Positions 24,101 to 36,750 of a stretch of DNA of 64,000 nt are shown piece after piece (position 1 is the stretch's first letter; every line of letters starts with the position of its first letter). The DNA comes from Atrichornis clamosus (lineage: Eukaryota > Chordata > Aves > Passeriformes > Menuridae). The translations under genes and the position numbers were made by a program. Under the pieces are notes generated by a model. That model ran no database searches, was not told the origin of the DNA, and saw nothing but the letters and a program-made list of their open reading frames with translations. The stretch is taken from assembly GCA_013400975.1 (NCBI GenBank), contig WBMZ01010829.1, positions 120,317-184,316 of the forward strand, in the 5' to 3' direction.

Positions 24101-27100
24101 ATTTCTTACCCTCCTAAAACATTCAAAAAATTTCCTGCTCTACTTGTAAAACCCTTGGAATAGCAACTTTAACTTGATAGGAAACTTCAAACACTTATAT
24201 GTGAAAGTAAAAAAAAAAAGAATAAATGCAGGTTAGATAGAGTATATACTTCTGGAGAAATTTGACCTTATTACTGGATTAATAGTATTCATTCCCAGGG
24301 ATTGCCATAGTTTAAATCTCTGGACAATGAACAGAAATAATTTAGAGACTCACAGCCTCTTTACTAGTTAAGAACAAGTTTTCAGATATTTTCCAGGGCT
24401 GACCCAAAGTAATCTATTTGCAATTCCTACTTCATAATATTACTTGTGATTCCTCTAATGTGTGTGCCCTCTTCTGCAAGTGTCCTCCAGCTGGTTTATA
24501 CTCACCATGTCTGAACTCATGCTTTCTAATAAAATTTGTGAGGGGGTGTGCTGTGGAGTTGCAATGTACTTGAAGTGATAAATGAAGTAATCCTGACAGT
24601 GTAGAAGCTTCAAGATTGTGTGTCTATAAATGTTAGGTATCATTATGTGCTCTTCTAGGCCATGGAGACCATTTCTGCTCTTTAGTGTCTAATATAATGT
24701 GACTCTTAATTTCCTCTATAGAAGGGACTAAGCTGGAAACAACTCCTACTTCCACCTCTAACACCTCTTGAAAGCATTTGATGCATGAGTTAATTTACTC
24801 CACCTCATAATTAATCATTTTCTCTCTCATTGTAAAAATGTACAATGTCATTTACATTGCCTGTGTTCATTTTACCATCAGTATAGTAAGCAACAGTTCC
24901 TGAAATTAAGTAGAAATTTTACATTAAACAGTTAAGATGTGTGTATGACAGAAGTGAGAAGTGAAACAGAACCAATTTGCTATGAACAGGCCAGTGCCTA
25001 CCAAGAAGATGTTAACTTCTGTAATCCACGCTTGAATCTGCACAAAGAAGCAAAGACATGCACCTAACTGGCATTGCTGACAATGTGGGAGTTTAGGTGC
25101 TCGCCTTGAATCAGCTTGAAAAAAATCCACATGATTCTGAGGACAGGGTTTCAGCAAAAACAGTTATTGTCAGACCACACTGTTATTCATGCTATCCGTG
25201 TGTAGGTAGCACAGGCTCATGACGCTGCCTCTGCTCTGTCATGGTCAGAAAGGACTTCACCTAGACCATCATGCTTCTGCATTCTCTTTAGAGTGATGGT
25301 AATCAAGATGAAAGGTAGCCAAAAAGGGCAGAAACGACTCCATGAAGGCCCTTGATTTGAAAGCACGATAAAAATGTTAATCTTAAGAAAAGAATATTAA
25401 AATCATAAAAAGAGGTGAAAGAACAGGATCATATTGATGGTAGTCTCACAACACAGAAAAATGCTGGAATGAAAAGATCTAATCATCAAGTAGGATTATT
25501 CCAGTTAATTAAAAACAAACAAACAAAAAAAATTCCAATGTATCTTTTACCTCCTTTTTCCTTTTTTAACACAAATTGAAGAAATCTCTCAGCCAACAGT
25601 TTACTGTACTAGCAATACACCACACAAAGCTACCAAGAGACAACACTTGGAATGGCCAATCTATACCTTTCAAAGAATATTAGACAGATACCTAGAAGAA
25701 CTGGAAATATCATATTAGGTTAGACATACAGGAGAAAAGACTGTGGCTCTGTGTAAGCATTACTGCTGGGTTTGAGGCTGGTTGTCACCAGAAAACTGAG
25801 AAGATGGCAGAAGACCCTTGCAGTAAACAGGTGGGCATAACTGGTCCCTTCTGTCAGATATCAGCTGCTTGTGTCTGGCAAACCAGTCTCACTGAGCCCT
25901 GGAGCACAAGGTCTGACGGCCATTTCAATGAGCATTATTGCATGGCTTGCATAACTCCAGGTACCACTGTTAACCATGGAAATATTCAGTCTTACTAGGA
26001 ATCTTCCTTGGCCTCACTTCATCTGAGAATGAACTCTATTACTTAATTACACACTGCAGAGAAAAAGTGTTTCCTTATAATGGTTTCTGACTCGCACTTT
26101 ATTTTTCTTGTTGTCATATTATTTATCAGAGAAAAAGGACATTCTTATTCTTCCTTTTCTATAGCAGTCACCATTTCATGTACTTTTGATACGTTTGCTC
26201 AATTCCTCTCCTTTCTAAATCAAACGATTTCATCTTTTGAAGCACTCCTCTTTAAAGCCTTTTCTTGTTCACTGTCATTACCTTTCTCTGATCACACTAA
26301 TATATGATGTGCAAATTCAAGATTTGATACTGCAAGATCCTTAACACTGCTTGTCACTCACCAGATACTTAATTTAAAGCACACAAATATTCCCACTGTT
26401 CTCAGTGGGGCTTTTTGTGTAATTAAATAAATGTTGAAGACATTGCTGGTTGATGTTGCCAGATACATGTTTGTGCCTCCAACCAAAAACCCACATGCTG
26501 TTTCATTAGTCACCCTGGAAGGACAATCTATGTAGCTATTGATTTCAGCAACATATTCATCTGCTTAAAAATAGGCCCACAGCTAATTTTTTTCTTCTTC
26601 AGATTAACGCCAGTCTGCATGTGTTTGCTCCCAGAAGACCACACACTTACTACTATCTGAACACAATGTGACTACAATCTGCATGGAAACAAAAAGTGAT
26701 ACTGGGGAAAAAAATGAAATGGAAAGAAAAAAGTAAAAAGAAAACTGAATTATGAAACCAAATTACAGCTAAGAACTATGACAATAAATACTTTTAGCCA
26801 CAGGCAATAAAATATTGCATCATTAATAAAGCAAAGTGGAGAAAAAATTTGCTTGTCACTTTCATTTATAACTTAAATTTTATACTTTCGCCTTACATGT
26901 TAGCTCAGTGCATTACACATCTCTCAGGCAATTCCCCTCTGGCCCCAGGAATCATGAGTAACTGTGGATTTAGAAAGTGGTGAACTGGCTAAATGGAAAC
27001 TGATTTTAAAGGATGAAATAATGGCCTAATTCAAGACTGTAGCAGTTTTAAAGGAAAGACAGCTGAGACTGGGAAATAGGAAGGAACTGATGAGGTTAAA

Positions 27101-27944
27101 ACTCCAGGTTCTCATGAATGTGAGAGACAAACCTGAGAGGAACTTATGGAGCATTCTTAGCTCGATTGTGACATTAATCATTCATGGGTTTGCACGAGCT
27201 GTCAGCAACAGATTCAAATAGTGCTGCTCTTGACCTTCCCAGTGACCCTCACACCAAGTCCATTCCATGTCCTAGCTCACAGGGACCATTCAAGAGACTG
27301 ACCAAATTCTATGAAAAGCCTGAAGAATTAGGTTAAAAGAGCTCTTCATTCTACCACTTGGTTCCAAGAAAAGCAAGAAATAGCGGCAAATTATCTCAGT
27401 TATGCCATGTAAGGGGCTGGTGTCTCAGTGGTGTTAGTGAAGAAGCACATTTGTTATGTTTGGCTTTCTTCAAAAGATTTAAATGGGAATAATCCCATTT
27501 ATGGCCATAAACAAGTTATGGCTGTTTGGGATCTTGTCCTGCATATTTGTGGTACATCTCTAATTCAAGCATCAAGGCTGGGGAGATTTATGGGGTAGGG
27601 ACCCAGCCTAACAAGTTCTTTACATATGAACTGAATTTTTGAGAGAGAGGAAAGAAACAGCTCAAGATAAAACTCCTGGCATTACCATCTTCACAAGGAA
27701 GCTAAAAACTCACCAGCAGGTCTCAAGAGAAACAGATATCAAGGGATGCAAAAAAGGACTAACAGGCTAAATGTTAAGCTTCCCTTGAAATCTCCTTTCT
27801 AGCACTACAGAAACTAATCATTACTACCAGCTCCTGTCCTTTCAGCCATTTAAAGAATGTGACATGTCAGCTAAAGCCAGACATTACTTTTGGTTTTATG
27901 ATATGAGTGAGAGAGCTCTGAAATAGATATTTTATTATTTTACT
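24101..27944. other. Non-coding sequence, nothing recognised
   Basis: AT-rich and stop-dense. An A-rich tract with AAACAAACAAACAAAA lies near 25,513-25,530. No repeat family or exon was recognised. Confidence 0.5.
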
Positions 27945-28046
27945 GCACTTATTTTCTTGTTCTACGCTTTTATGTGAGGGCATCTTATGGACACTTGTAA
28001 ACTGCAGAGTCGTTTACGGTTTATTCCTCTAATATGTTTCATACTG
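27945..28046 (+). repeat. Duplicated segment, copy 1 (left of N)
   Basis: It begins GCACTTATTTTCTTGTTCTA and ends ATATGTTTCATACTG directly before the N at 28,047. The length is 102 bp. Copy 2 follows the N with one 4-base insertion and one substitution. Confidence 0.92.
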
Positions 28047-28047
28047 N
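28047..28047. other. Single ambiguous base at a duplication junction (probable contig join)
   Basis: The N lies exactly between two near-identical copies, the same arrangement as at 5862. Confidence 0.85.
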
Positions 28048-28153
28048 GCACTTATTTTCTTGTTCTACGCTTTTATGTGAGGGCATCTTATGGACACTCT
28101 GTTGTAAACTGCAGAGTCGTTTAAGGTTTATTCCTCTAATATGTTTCATACTG
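28048..28153 (+). repeat. Duplicated segment, copy 2 (right of N)
   Basis: It is 106 bp long and matches copy 1 except for an extra CTGT (GACACTCTGTTG against GACACTTG) and TTAAGG in place of TTACGG. These differences could be allelic variation or read-end error. Confidence 0.92.
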
Positions 28154-28539
28154 AAGTTGAAAACTCTGTTGTGGTAGACAAAATTAAATCTAAAAAAGCG
28201 AGCAGCCTAGAAATAAAAGAGAAAAGGAAAAAATTCACATCAGCTGCAGCCTAAATACACGGTAAAGATTTTGAGGATTTACAATTCAAGGCACTAAATG
28301 GAAATGTTGCTCATGACTTTGGGTTCAGTGCTGGCAACCCATAACTTCCTTGTCAGTTATCCAGTGGCAAAGGAACATTCAGAAAACTGTTCCAAAGAAA
28401 AGACTGCGCAAGAACCTTTGGAACTCACAAATCCATTGATTAAATTAGTGCTATTAACAGTATCACTTTATTTGACATTTTTGTGCATACACATGTACAT
28501 TAAATAGCAACTGTAATTGTTTCCAGATTCCTAGTGATT
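28154..28539. other. Non-coding sequence, nothing recognised
   Basis: A 69-codon plus frame at 28,298-28,507 ends in a hydrophobic run. No family or splice context supports it. Confidence 0.45.
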
Positions 28540-28820
28540 CCCGGTGTCATTACTGCTATTGGATTCAACCATCTTAATTTAAGCTCTGATTAAAACACAT
28601 GAGGGTTCCTTGGATCAGGAAAGATTGATACTGGCAGGCTGGAGATCAAAAGGAAAGATTGATTATAAAGATAAACAAATGCACTTCCCACCAGTATCAT
28701 CTGAACCTTGCCCATTGTAAGAATTTTGTGTTAGATCTTGCGTTAAGAATTACTGTTTGCTATACTGATTAATTAAGTTCATTTTTGCAGTTGGACATTT
28801 TTCTATAAACAGTATCAAAA
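28540..28820. promoter_or_regulatory. Candidate conserved enhancer with FOX and GATA-like words
   Basis: Words include AAGATTGATTATAAAGATAA and the forkhead-type ATAAACAAAT at 28,671-28,680, two GGAAAGATTGAT copies at about 28,618 and 28,652, CTGATTAATTAAG near 28,763, and TTAATTTAAGCTCTGATTAA near 28,575. The stretch is non-repetitive and non-coding. Enhancer function is inferred from motif density only. Confidence 0.28.
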
Positions 28821-29119
28821 AGTGTTTCTTATAACCTTATATAGAATATATCTGCTCCTTGCCTATTACATACCATAATTGGCATCTTAATGCACTGCCA
28901 GGCTATTTAGGAATTAATGCATCACATTATGCAACTATATACTGAGCTTCATTCTTGTACTGCAGAATGTGAACATATTTAATATTAAGCCTATTCTTAA
29001 ATCTTTTAAGTAAATATTTACATGTACTTCTATATTATATCTAGGGGCAGCTTCATCTTAGTTTTATAGATAGATATCTGATTACAAGAAAACTGAATAA
29101 TTCAGTGAGCATCCTATGT

Positions 29120-29180
29120 TTTCCCAAAGGGCTTAATGGGAGATTACCATTGACTTCAATGGGTGTGTATCAACCATTAG
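29120..29180. repeat. Fragment of an ancient repeat theme (CATTGACTTCAATGG)
   Basis: ACCATTGACTTCAATGGGTG at 29,146-29,165 carries the near-palindromic 'attgacttcaatgg' word that recurs in decayed amniote repeats. Related words lie at 15,953, 33,980, 41,023 and 57,630 in this window. The family was not named. Confidence 0.4.
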
Positions 29181-29924
29181 GAAGGTGCATGAAAATTAGA
29201 TATCTGAGTCAATTAAATCTGAATTTGATTGAATTTGAATTTCTTTAAACAAAACTTTCCCATTGAAATCATATGATTTGCAGCACATTTATACACCAAC
29301 ATATCCACTGGTAGATTTCATATCATTAAAACCTGTTTGCATAGAAATTTAGTGATCTATATGTTTAAACACTGCTAATGGGGCCCAGTTTTTGTTCGTC
29401 TATTGAATAATGTGTCAAATACAAAAGCTGCCTTCTGACTTTGTATTTTATTGATTCTTACTAAATTCTTAGAGAACTAAAATTCTGCACTCTGAAAAGA
29501 AAATTAGTCCCTATATTTTTCTTGTTATTACTTGGGACCTGTTGTAATTACATGGGTTTTTCCATACTGAAGAAGCAGGTCTGAGCTACACAGGGTGACT
29601 GATCTGAAACAACCTCAAAAATGGAGGGTGCAGACCTCCTGCAGTTCTTTAATCCTCTGGATATAATGCACTGTGATAGAAACTAGAATTTTTTTATAGT
29701 ATTACTGTACCAGACAACAACTCAGTGGATGTCTCACTCATGAATGAATGGCTGAGATGTCCTTTTTCATATCACTGATTTATGGATCAAGCTGTCACTC
29801 TTGAGCTGTGGTGATATTCCTGTTTACTTTCAACAAAGACATTCCTGAATAATTTTTGCTATTAATTATAGACGGGTAGCTGAAGGCAATAATGAAATAA
29901 AATAATCACAAGGATAGGAAAAAA
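29181..29924. other. Non-coding AT-rich sequence, nothing recognised
   Basis: It includes GAATTTGATTGAATTTGAAT near 29,220, a small internal repeat. No exon or repeat family was recognised. Confidence 0.5.
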
Positions 29925-29957
29925 GAAAACCAACCAAACCAACCAACCAATCAAACC
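29925..29957. repeat. (AACC)n simple repeat
   Basis: AAAACCAACCAAACCAACCA-type words run for about 33 bases, followed by an A-rich stretch to about 30,020. Confidence 0.75.
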
Positions 29958-30150
29958 CCAAAGAGTAACAAAAAACTCCCTAAAAATCAAGAAATAAAAA
30001 AGCAAACCAAGGAAAAGGAAAGAGAAATAACCATTTACTATGAAGATTATCTACTGAATAATCCAAGTAAAATATTGTCATGGTTTTGAGTCCAGTCAAT
30101 GTACCTGTAAATTTTAACATGGAAAAATTATTTTGAAAACTGAGCAAAAT

Positions 30151-30170
30151 AACTAGTTTTTAAACTAGTT
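30151..30170. repeat. Perfect inverted repeat, 9-bp arms
   Basis: AACTAGTTT and AAACTAGTT face each other across a TT spacer. It could form a small hairpin or cruciform. No function is evident. Confidence 0.8.
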
Positions 30171-31963
30171 TGAGATATCTCTCATAGTAGGTTCATTTAG
30201 TGTTTGGTCCAGTGGGAATCCAATTTCATCTGGATTTTCCAAGGGCAATAATATCTCTTAGTTCGTTTTACTCTCTCTTATTTTCAGTGTATCTTTTTCT
30301 GCATGTCAGCTTCTTAATTGGTTTTAATTTCAATATTTCAGCTCATTTTTCAGTCCTCCAAATGCTTTTTTCTTATGAGTCCCTAATTTAGTGTTCTTCT
30401 GCCAGCAGATACCTGTTTATCATCTCACATAACACAGAGGTCTCAAAGAGCTTTCCTGTGATGGAGAATTATCTGCATCATGACTTACATAATTTTCATC
30501 AGATCCCATCTCTCTTCACCATCCCAGCATTCACATAAGAATTTTGCTCCAGCTGTGCAAAGTATATATTGTCCTTCCTTCCTCGCTGGCCAGCAAACTG
30601 GAACAGCCAAATGGCTTCATTATGTGCCTACACAATTTGCAAATTGGTATCACATAACATCCCTGCAGATTGTTGTCACCACCCCTGTGATTTGCACGTA
30701 CTTTTCTGTGTATCGCTCATTAGACTTCCACAATTCAGGAGGTAGAGTCCAGTTTCCCGGGCTTAATGGAGTCAATAGATACCTAGGAAACATAATCAGT
30801 GGAGGCACAGGATGCCACACCTCTTCTCCTGAAGTAAACATCTAAAATATATTAGTTAGTACACACTAAAAATGCCTCTGCCTCCCCTTTGAGTTCAAAG
30901 GGAACTCACCCACCCACCCAACTGCAGACATTTGTACTGTGGACTTCTAAATGATGAGATGTGTTTTCCCTCTTCATGACTACATCCTTGTTTCCATCAG
31001 AAGTTTTCAGCAATGAAAAAAGTTAATGTCACAATGCAAATACTAAGTTATAAAACTCTCCAACAGAAGTTCTAGTTTGAGAAAAAAATCTTCCCAGGAA
31101 AGTGGTGGAAACCTATTTGTAACATCAGATGCAAAGATACAGAAAATGTTTCTGTGGTCAAAACTATTTATCAATGACAGGGCTTCCTTTGAACCAGTTT
31201 CTCATTACTGTCTAAATAAAAATGAGTAAACTAGCCCAAACCCACAAATCTACTATAAATAAGAATGTGCCAAGTTTCTATTTGATATCCTCTTACCATC
31301 ATAAGACTGTTATGCTGACATAACAACTGGAGTGAAATAAACAAAATAAGAGAAACTGAAACTACTGTACAGAAGACTGGTTCTATTTTTTTATATTTAT
31401 TTGAGAGGGAAGCTTTTATTTAATTGGTAATAATTACCTTTAATTGTCAGATGCAATGAGTATTTTCTATTGCTGGTGTCCCTTGAGGTAATTAAATATC
31501 AACACTATTAAAATTAATACTCACTTTCAGGAATCTTATGTAAAAAGAAAAGTTGGCTTTGATAAGTGTACAGTGATTTTTGTGGTGAAGAACTCTTCAA
31601 GTTTCTCAGGCCAGCTCTCTGGATCCTAAAAAAAAAAAAAAAAGGGATCTTAAATCAGGCAAAATGCTAAATGAAGAAACCAATGTAGAGACAGTCTAGC
31701 TTTAAAGCACATATTTTTTAAAAATAGAAATTATTTCCCTCCCCAAAATAAAAGGAAACATGAATAAACATTTTACTTCGTGTCTTTTCTTGATAAAGTT
31801 CATTCCCATGCCCAATAGACTACGAACAGTGGTGGTTATCTCACTACAGTGAAAATAGTTTAGCAATATGCAGAAGTAATATGTTCTTATTTATAGTAGT
31901 ACTGAGATAGTAATCACTCCAATAGTGCAGTAATATTCTGAGAGTACTTATCCCTGACAAACT
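30171..31963. other. Non-coding sequence with an A16 tract
   Basis: A run of 16 A lies at 31,628-31,643, bracketed by GGATCCT and GGGATCT. A (CACC)n-like CCACCCACCCA lies near 30,908. A 121-codon plus frame at 30,480-30,845 has no recognisable family and is overlapped by a minus frame. No exon was recognised. Confidence 0.5.
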
Positions 31964-31985
31964 TTTAACTCAAGCTTGAGTTAAA
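31964..31985. repeat. Perfect 22-bp palindrome
   Basis: TTTAACTCAAG is followed immediately by its exact reverse complement CTTGAGTTAAA, centred on an AAGCTT site. The symmetry has no spacer. It could be a dimeric binding site or chance. Confidence 0.9.
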
Positions 31986-33970
31986 GCAACTTGCAGCCGT
32001 GCCTCTTTCTTTGTGCAATTAAACATGCACTCAACTACCCCAGCTGAAAAAGCTGTGACTCAAGTTTCTTTTGTCTGTTGGGCTCCTAACCAAGCAAACT
32101 TATTCCAGTGATGGATTTGATACACTCTTCTGATGCTGCAATAGCTACTAATAAGGTTGTTCAGTTCTGAAGCAAGAAAATTGTATAAGGGTCATCTATG
32201 TGCAATCAAAATAAACAAGGGGTGAGTTGTCATCTAGAAATTACTTTTCTTGGAGAGGATAAAGACATGTGTGTTAAGAGATCAGTAGAACAACATCTTT
32301 TAGACACTACTACAATCTCCTTTGAGAAAGTTGTAGTGATGGAGCAGCTGAGAGATGTATCAGAAAGATAAAAAAAGTTACAGATACAAGGAAGGTAAAA
32401 TGTAAACCAAACAAATGCAATTACTGACACGACAGTGACAAACACAATAAAACTCAATGCCTACAAAAATGAATTTATTCTCAGTAAGTTTTTGACCTCA
32501 CATAAGGGTTTGTCTTTACATGTAAGAACCTATTCTTACAGAGAATAGTATCAGTTACAGCAGGTAATACAAAGAGGAAAATTCTAGGAGATAATTTTCT
32601 GTTACAGGAATTAAAGGATTAGGCACCTCCACTCAGTGAGTGTTCTCATATGCTCCTGTGCAGCACAGGCACATCCTTAGCAAATATTATGGTTGCGATC
32701 TGTTTCCCATTCTGAGCACTCATCTTTGATGCTTGGACCCTCATTAATTAATAGTGGATAGCCTAAAAACCACAAAGGTCTCTCTAACAAATACGAGATG
32801 GTCCAAGCAAGATATAGACTAAAATATTCACGTGGTAGAGATGATAGGTCTTCTTTCATTTATCTGTGGGCCAAGGCACACAGACTCGTACACCCTGAGC
32901 TAGTCCCCAAAGTGCAAACACTACAGTGCCATGCTCAAAGGGAGCACACTATGGCACCATGCCTGAGCAAAGCCTTGTCATGAGCAGAAAGGAAGAATAC
33001 AAAAAACTTATGACAATATCAAGAGTCCTTTATCAGGCCGAAGTGTGCAAAAAAGGCATTAATTAAAATAAGAATGGGGACCAATTTATTTACTTGATAC
33101 ATGCAAAGTGCTTCTGAACCTCCCCAAAATAGACAGAGATCTCTAATGACATCTACTGTGTTTTATTCCCTTCAGTTTACATAATAGCCAAGAGCCTCTT
33201 ACCAAAATGCTCAAACACCCCGGTGCACCATTAGCCATAGAATCAAATCACAGCAACATTAAACATCTCATCAAGACCTCAGCCAACCTACAAAATCACT
33301 TTTCTATCCTTTCATTCCCTAGAAAGCTTCCACTCAGCTCCTGTCCACCCAATTTCCTTAGCTGTTTTTGAGAGTCCCTGAGGAGCCCTAATGGAGCTAT
33401 GGAGGACTGAAGGCATTGAGAGAAACCTGCTGCAGTCTGTCAAAGGTACTTGTCAACGCAGACACACGAAGCAGCACAGAGCTGTGTGCTTTTGGGCAAG
33501 TCAGATAAGGGAGCAATAATCCACTTTGCAGCTGTGTAAAGCAACTTGTACTTTGACTTCTCTGGATAAAGGGAAGTCCTGCCCATTACATATGATTTGC
33601 TGTTTCCCTCTCAACGCCTTTCTCAAGAGCACCAGGCAAAACAATATCACCTCTGAATCATACGTATTGGAGAAAGAGATTACTTCCCTCCTGGAGAGTC
33701 AGGGCAGAAAACACAGAACTATGAGTCTTCTCCCAGTCTGTGGCTGAGGTCTCTCACCACTGGCGCAGAGTCCATAGAGCGTTTGCTCTATGGCAGCAAA
33801 GATGCAGGGCCACATCTCTGCCTTTGTGACTCTTACACAGCCAGTGGACAGTGCCAGCCAACAGATCTCTCTGGAGTACTCTGGCTGCTCATGCAGCTTC
33901 ACTCTCACCCCACTGACACAATCTCAGCAGGATCTAAAAATAACCAAAAGAATTCACCCAGTGCTGAAAT
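31986..33970. other. Non-coding sequence, nothing recognised
   Basis: Near 33,237 the words CATAGAATCAAATCACAG resemble a CR1 terminal octamer tract, but no CR1 body follows. No exon was recognised. Overlapping short frames at 33,526-34,116 are on both strands. Confidence 0.45.
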
Positions 33971-33975
33971 AAACA

Positions 33976-34008
33976 CAGGGGGCCAGATTGTATTGGTGTA
34001 ACTGAGAG
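33976..34008. repeat. Fragment of an ancient repeat theme (GGTGTAACTGAGAG)
   Basis: GGGGGCCAGATTGTATTGG and GGTGTAACTGAGAG match the wording of an old interspersed repeat widespread in birds and reptiles. A related piece is at 57,628-57,664. It is a short remnant. Confidence 0.4.
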
Positions 34009-34870
34009 AAGGAATGTGTTTGGGCTGCTGGTGTTCATCTCACAATCAGATTGCAGCAGTGTGCAGATGTCTGTGACACACTGACCTAGCACACTGTGGA
34101 GATAGAAATCAGACACTGTGTCATCTGTACTTACACTTTGTAAACAAGAAAACCAAAGATGTATTCCTTAGCACTTCCTGTTAACGCTGCCTTCTGACCC
34201 AGTTTCCCTGAAAACGAGAAGCAACATTTAATTGCCATGGTAACTTTCTTTTCTTACACTTGGATTCATCTACTCTGAAGACCACGCAGCTAAACCATCA
34301 GCCTGACCTTCAACACTTTGGCCAGCAATATACCCTGCCTCCCTAGTTGTTCTTGCATCATTGTTTTGATAAAGAGGATCCAGCGAAAGAATGGTTGACT
34401 TTCCTGCAAAGAAGCACCCCTGGATAAAATAAAGAAAAAAAATTGTTTCACATTCCCTCTGTTCAAACAATGCCTTCAGCCATAGAGGGGGTGACATTGC
34501 TGAGAACAATGGCATCTATTCAAATTTGTAAAGCAAGCGTTTGATAGACATGCTGCCTCCAACACAATAACTTCACTGAACGAGCTGTTAGCTTATCTAG
34601 CTTCTGCACTTTGAAGTATACAGTTTGAGAAAGTCAAGCACATGCCAGCAGTCCTAGACTCCAGTTTATTAGCTTGAGAAATGTTTTCAGTTTCACGTTG
34701 AAAAGAACCAAACATGTGACAGCTTTTTTTATTTGCTCAGCTTTTGCTGATTGACAGAAGTGACAGTGAGCACTAATTCCCCATGCAGTTATGAGGAGAT
34801 CAGCAGAGAGTGATGAATTTCTAAGAATCATCTTTCTTAGACCATGTTACATAATCTTACTCTTTCCTGT
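34009..34870. other. Non-coding sequence, nothing recognised
   Basis: No exon or repeat family was recognised. Confidence 0.45.
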
Positions 34871-34878
34871 ATTCACAG

Positions 34879-35099
34879 TTGACACACTACAACATTTAAT
34901 CCAATGGGAGATGTCACCTAACATGGATTCTTTGTGCACATTTGTTGAAGAGATCATTGTACGTGGTACTTGTCTCTCTATATTTAGGCTTGCAGCTGAT
35001 GTTGATGCCAGTAGAAATTATTTTATCAAGCAAATCAATCATTTGAATATTACTGGATATACAATATTTCCAGCTGGACAGGACAACTCACAAAAATAA
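34879..35099 (+). other. Open frame behind a good splice acceptor, unrecognised
   Basis: A pyrimidine-rich stretch ending CCTGTATTCACAG at 34,878 is a convincing 3' splice site. The frame then stays open for about 73 codons to a TAA at 35,097-35,099. The translation is balanced in composition (for example TFVEEIIVRGTCLSIFRLAA), not obviously low-complexity. No family was recognised and no initiating exon is identifiable. No strong donor ends it, so it would have to be a last exon. Chance is quite possible in this AT-rich DNA, where dozens of frames reach this length. Confidence 0.15.
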
Positions 35100-35480
35100 G
35101 TGAATAAGTGACTCTACCAAAAAAGAGTTTCTAAGTTACCTAGAAGATACTACCTTAAGTGGGGAAAAGAGGGAATGACCCAAACAGACAGACATTAACT
35201 GATCCTGACCAATCTTGCTTTGGGAAGGAAGATGCTTTTTTTTGATAACACACTGTGCCAAAACTAGCACACACACATAGACTGAAGTCCTCACTTCAGC
35301 TAAAAAAGTAGTTATAATATCTAACAAAATATAAATGATAGAATTCAATATCATTGACAGATCACACTTATTTTGTCTCTTTAAACTTCAAATAGTTTGC
35401 AATGTTTGCTAATTTTTGAACTTCATGGAGCCTGCTTTTTAAATAGAGCTGTAGTTTAATTCCTTACAAGATTTCAATGG
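35100..35480. other. Non-coding sequence, nothing recognised
   Basis: Stop-dense sequence without recognisable repeats. Confidence 0.45.
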
Positions 35481-35502
35481 TTTTTTTTTTTAAAAAAAAA
35501 AA
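35481..35502. repeat. T11A11 tract
   Basis: Eleven T are followed directly by eleven A, a self-complementary homopolymer junction. Confidence 0.9.
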
Positions 35503-36750
35503 GCCACAACTGCCAACACCATAGAAGTATTCATGTTAAAAGGGACAAGTTATGTCTTTTGAGATCATTAGAAGCATTTGAAACATAACAAATGAGTTTA
35601 CAAACCGTACACCAAATTTGCTGTTGGATTTGCAGAAATCCCAAGTTGATTTCCATTATGTGAACACAACAGCTCCACAAAGAATACAAAGACAGTCCTG
35701 TACTCCTTACAACATTTATTAAACATTTCTTCAAAGCTCTCATTTCTTATCAGGTATGGAATATTAATTTATAGAATTTTAGAACATGCAATCGAAAACA
35801 ATCATGACTATGTTGTGATACAGATACTGTTGGCAATGCATAATTAAACAAAAGTCTCATATTCAATATGAGGTGATCATTTGAATTAATTTTAACTTTT
35901 CTTCTATTTGGCTTTGAAAAAGACTATATTTTAACTGTAACAGTGGAGAAAACATTCTTACTTTGTGGTGAAAATAGAGATGCACCAGTGATCTCAGATG
36001 ACAGGCTATGTACAGACATCCTCAAGTCAGAAAGTGAAAATTTGGAAATGCTTTGTATTGTTTCATGCAATGGCATAGATTTTCTAAGGTTTGATTTTTT
36101 TTTCCCACCCAGAACAGGTCAATTTAACACATACCATTTGTGATTATTTCAAAGTATTCTGATTATTCCATATTACAGGTTAGATGAAGATTGCATGTGC
36201 ACCAGGCAACTTCCAGCTCTCTTAGTCCGGTAATGAAAGTGCATTACTGAGCCAAGTAGAAACCCACTGATGTCCACTGACAAATTTTCATTGATAACAA
36301 GAGGTCTGAAGCCAAAAAAGTTTTATTGAAGAAGAGAAAACGAAGTCCTATTGAGGAATAACCAAAAGTCTTTTTACAGTGTGATGAACTAAAGATCACA
36401 GTAACTCCAGGGGTGCTTACAAAGATGAACATAGGCAATACCTAAACTTGGATAAATCTTTAAAACATCATACGAATTGCTTCTGTAGTTTCAGTTAATA
36501 GGTGGAAAATAAATTACTTTAGGCAACGATAAAGACAGATCATTAAAATCTAAGCTGCTATAATAATTGTATTAAAAAATAAGAAAGCGACGGTTTTGAA
36601 CAATATCAGTGTTGTTTTCCTTGAGCACATTACAAAGAGCTTCCAGCATACCTGAAGATGTAAGTAATCATTACCTACAAAAGGTCAAGAAGTATCTAAA
36701 CTACATGGGTTTATACAATCCAAAGATTTTGTTAACTATCCCATAGCTGA
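35503..36750. other. Non-coding sequence, nothing recognised
   Basis: AT-rich and stop-dense. No repeat family or exon was recognised. Confidence 0.45.

Noticed and set aside
33236..33320. CATAGAATC word suggesting a CR1 terminus
   Set aside because: No CR1 sequence follows in either direction.
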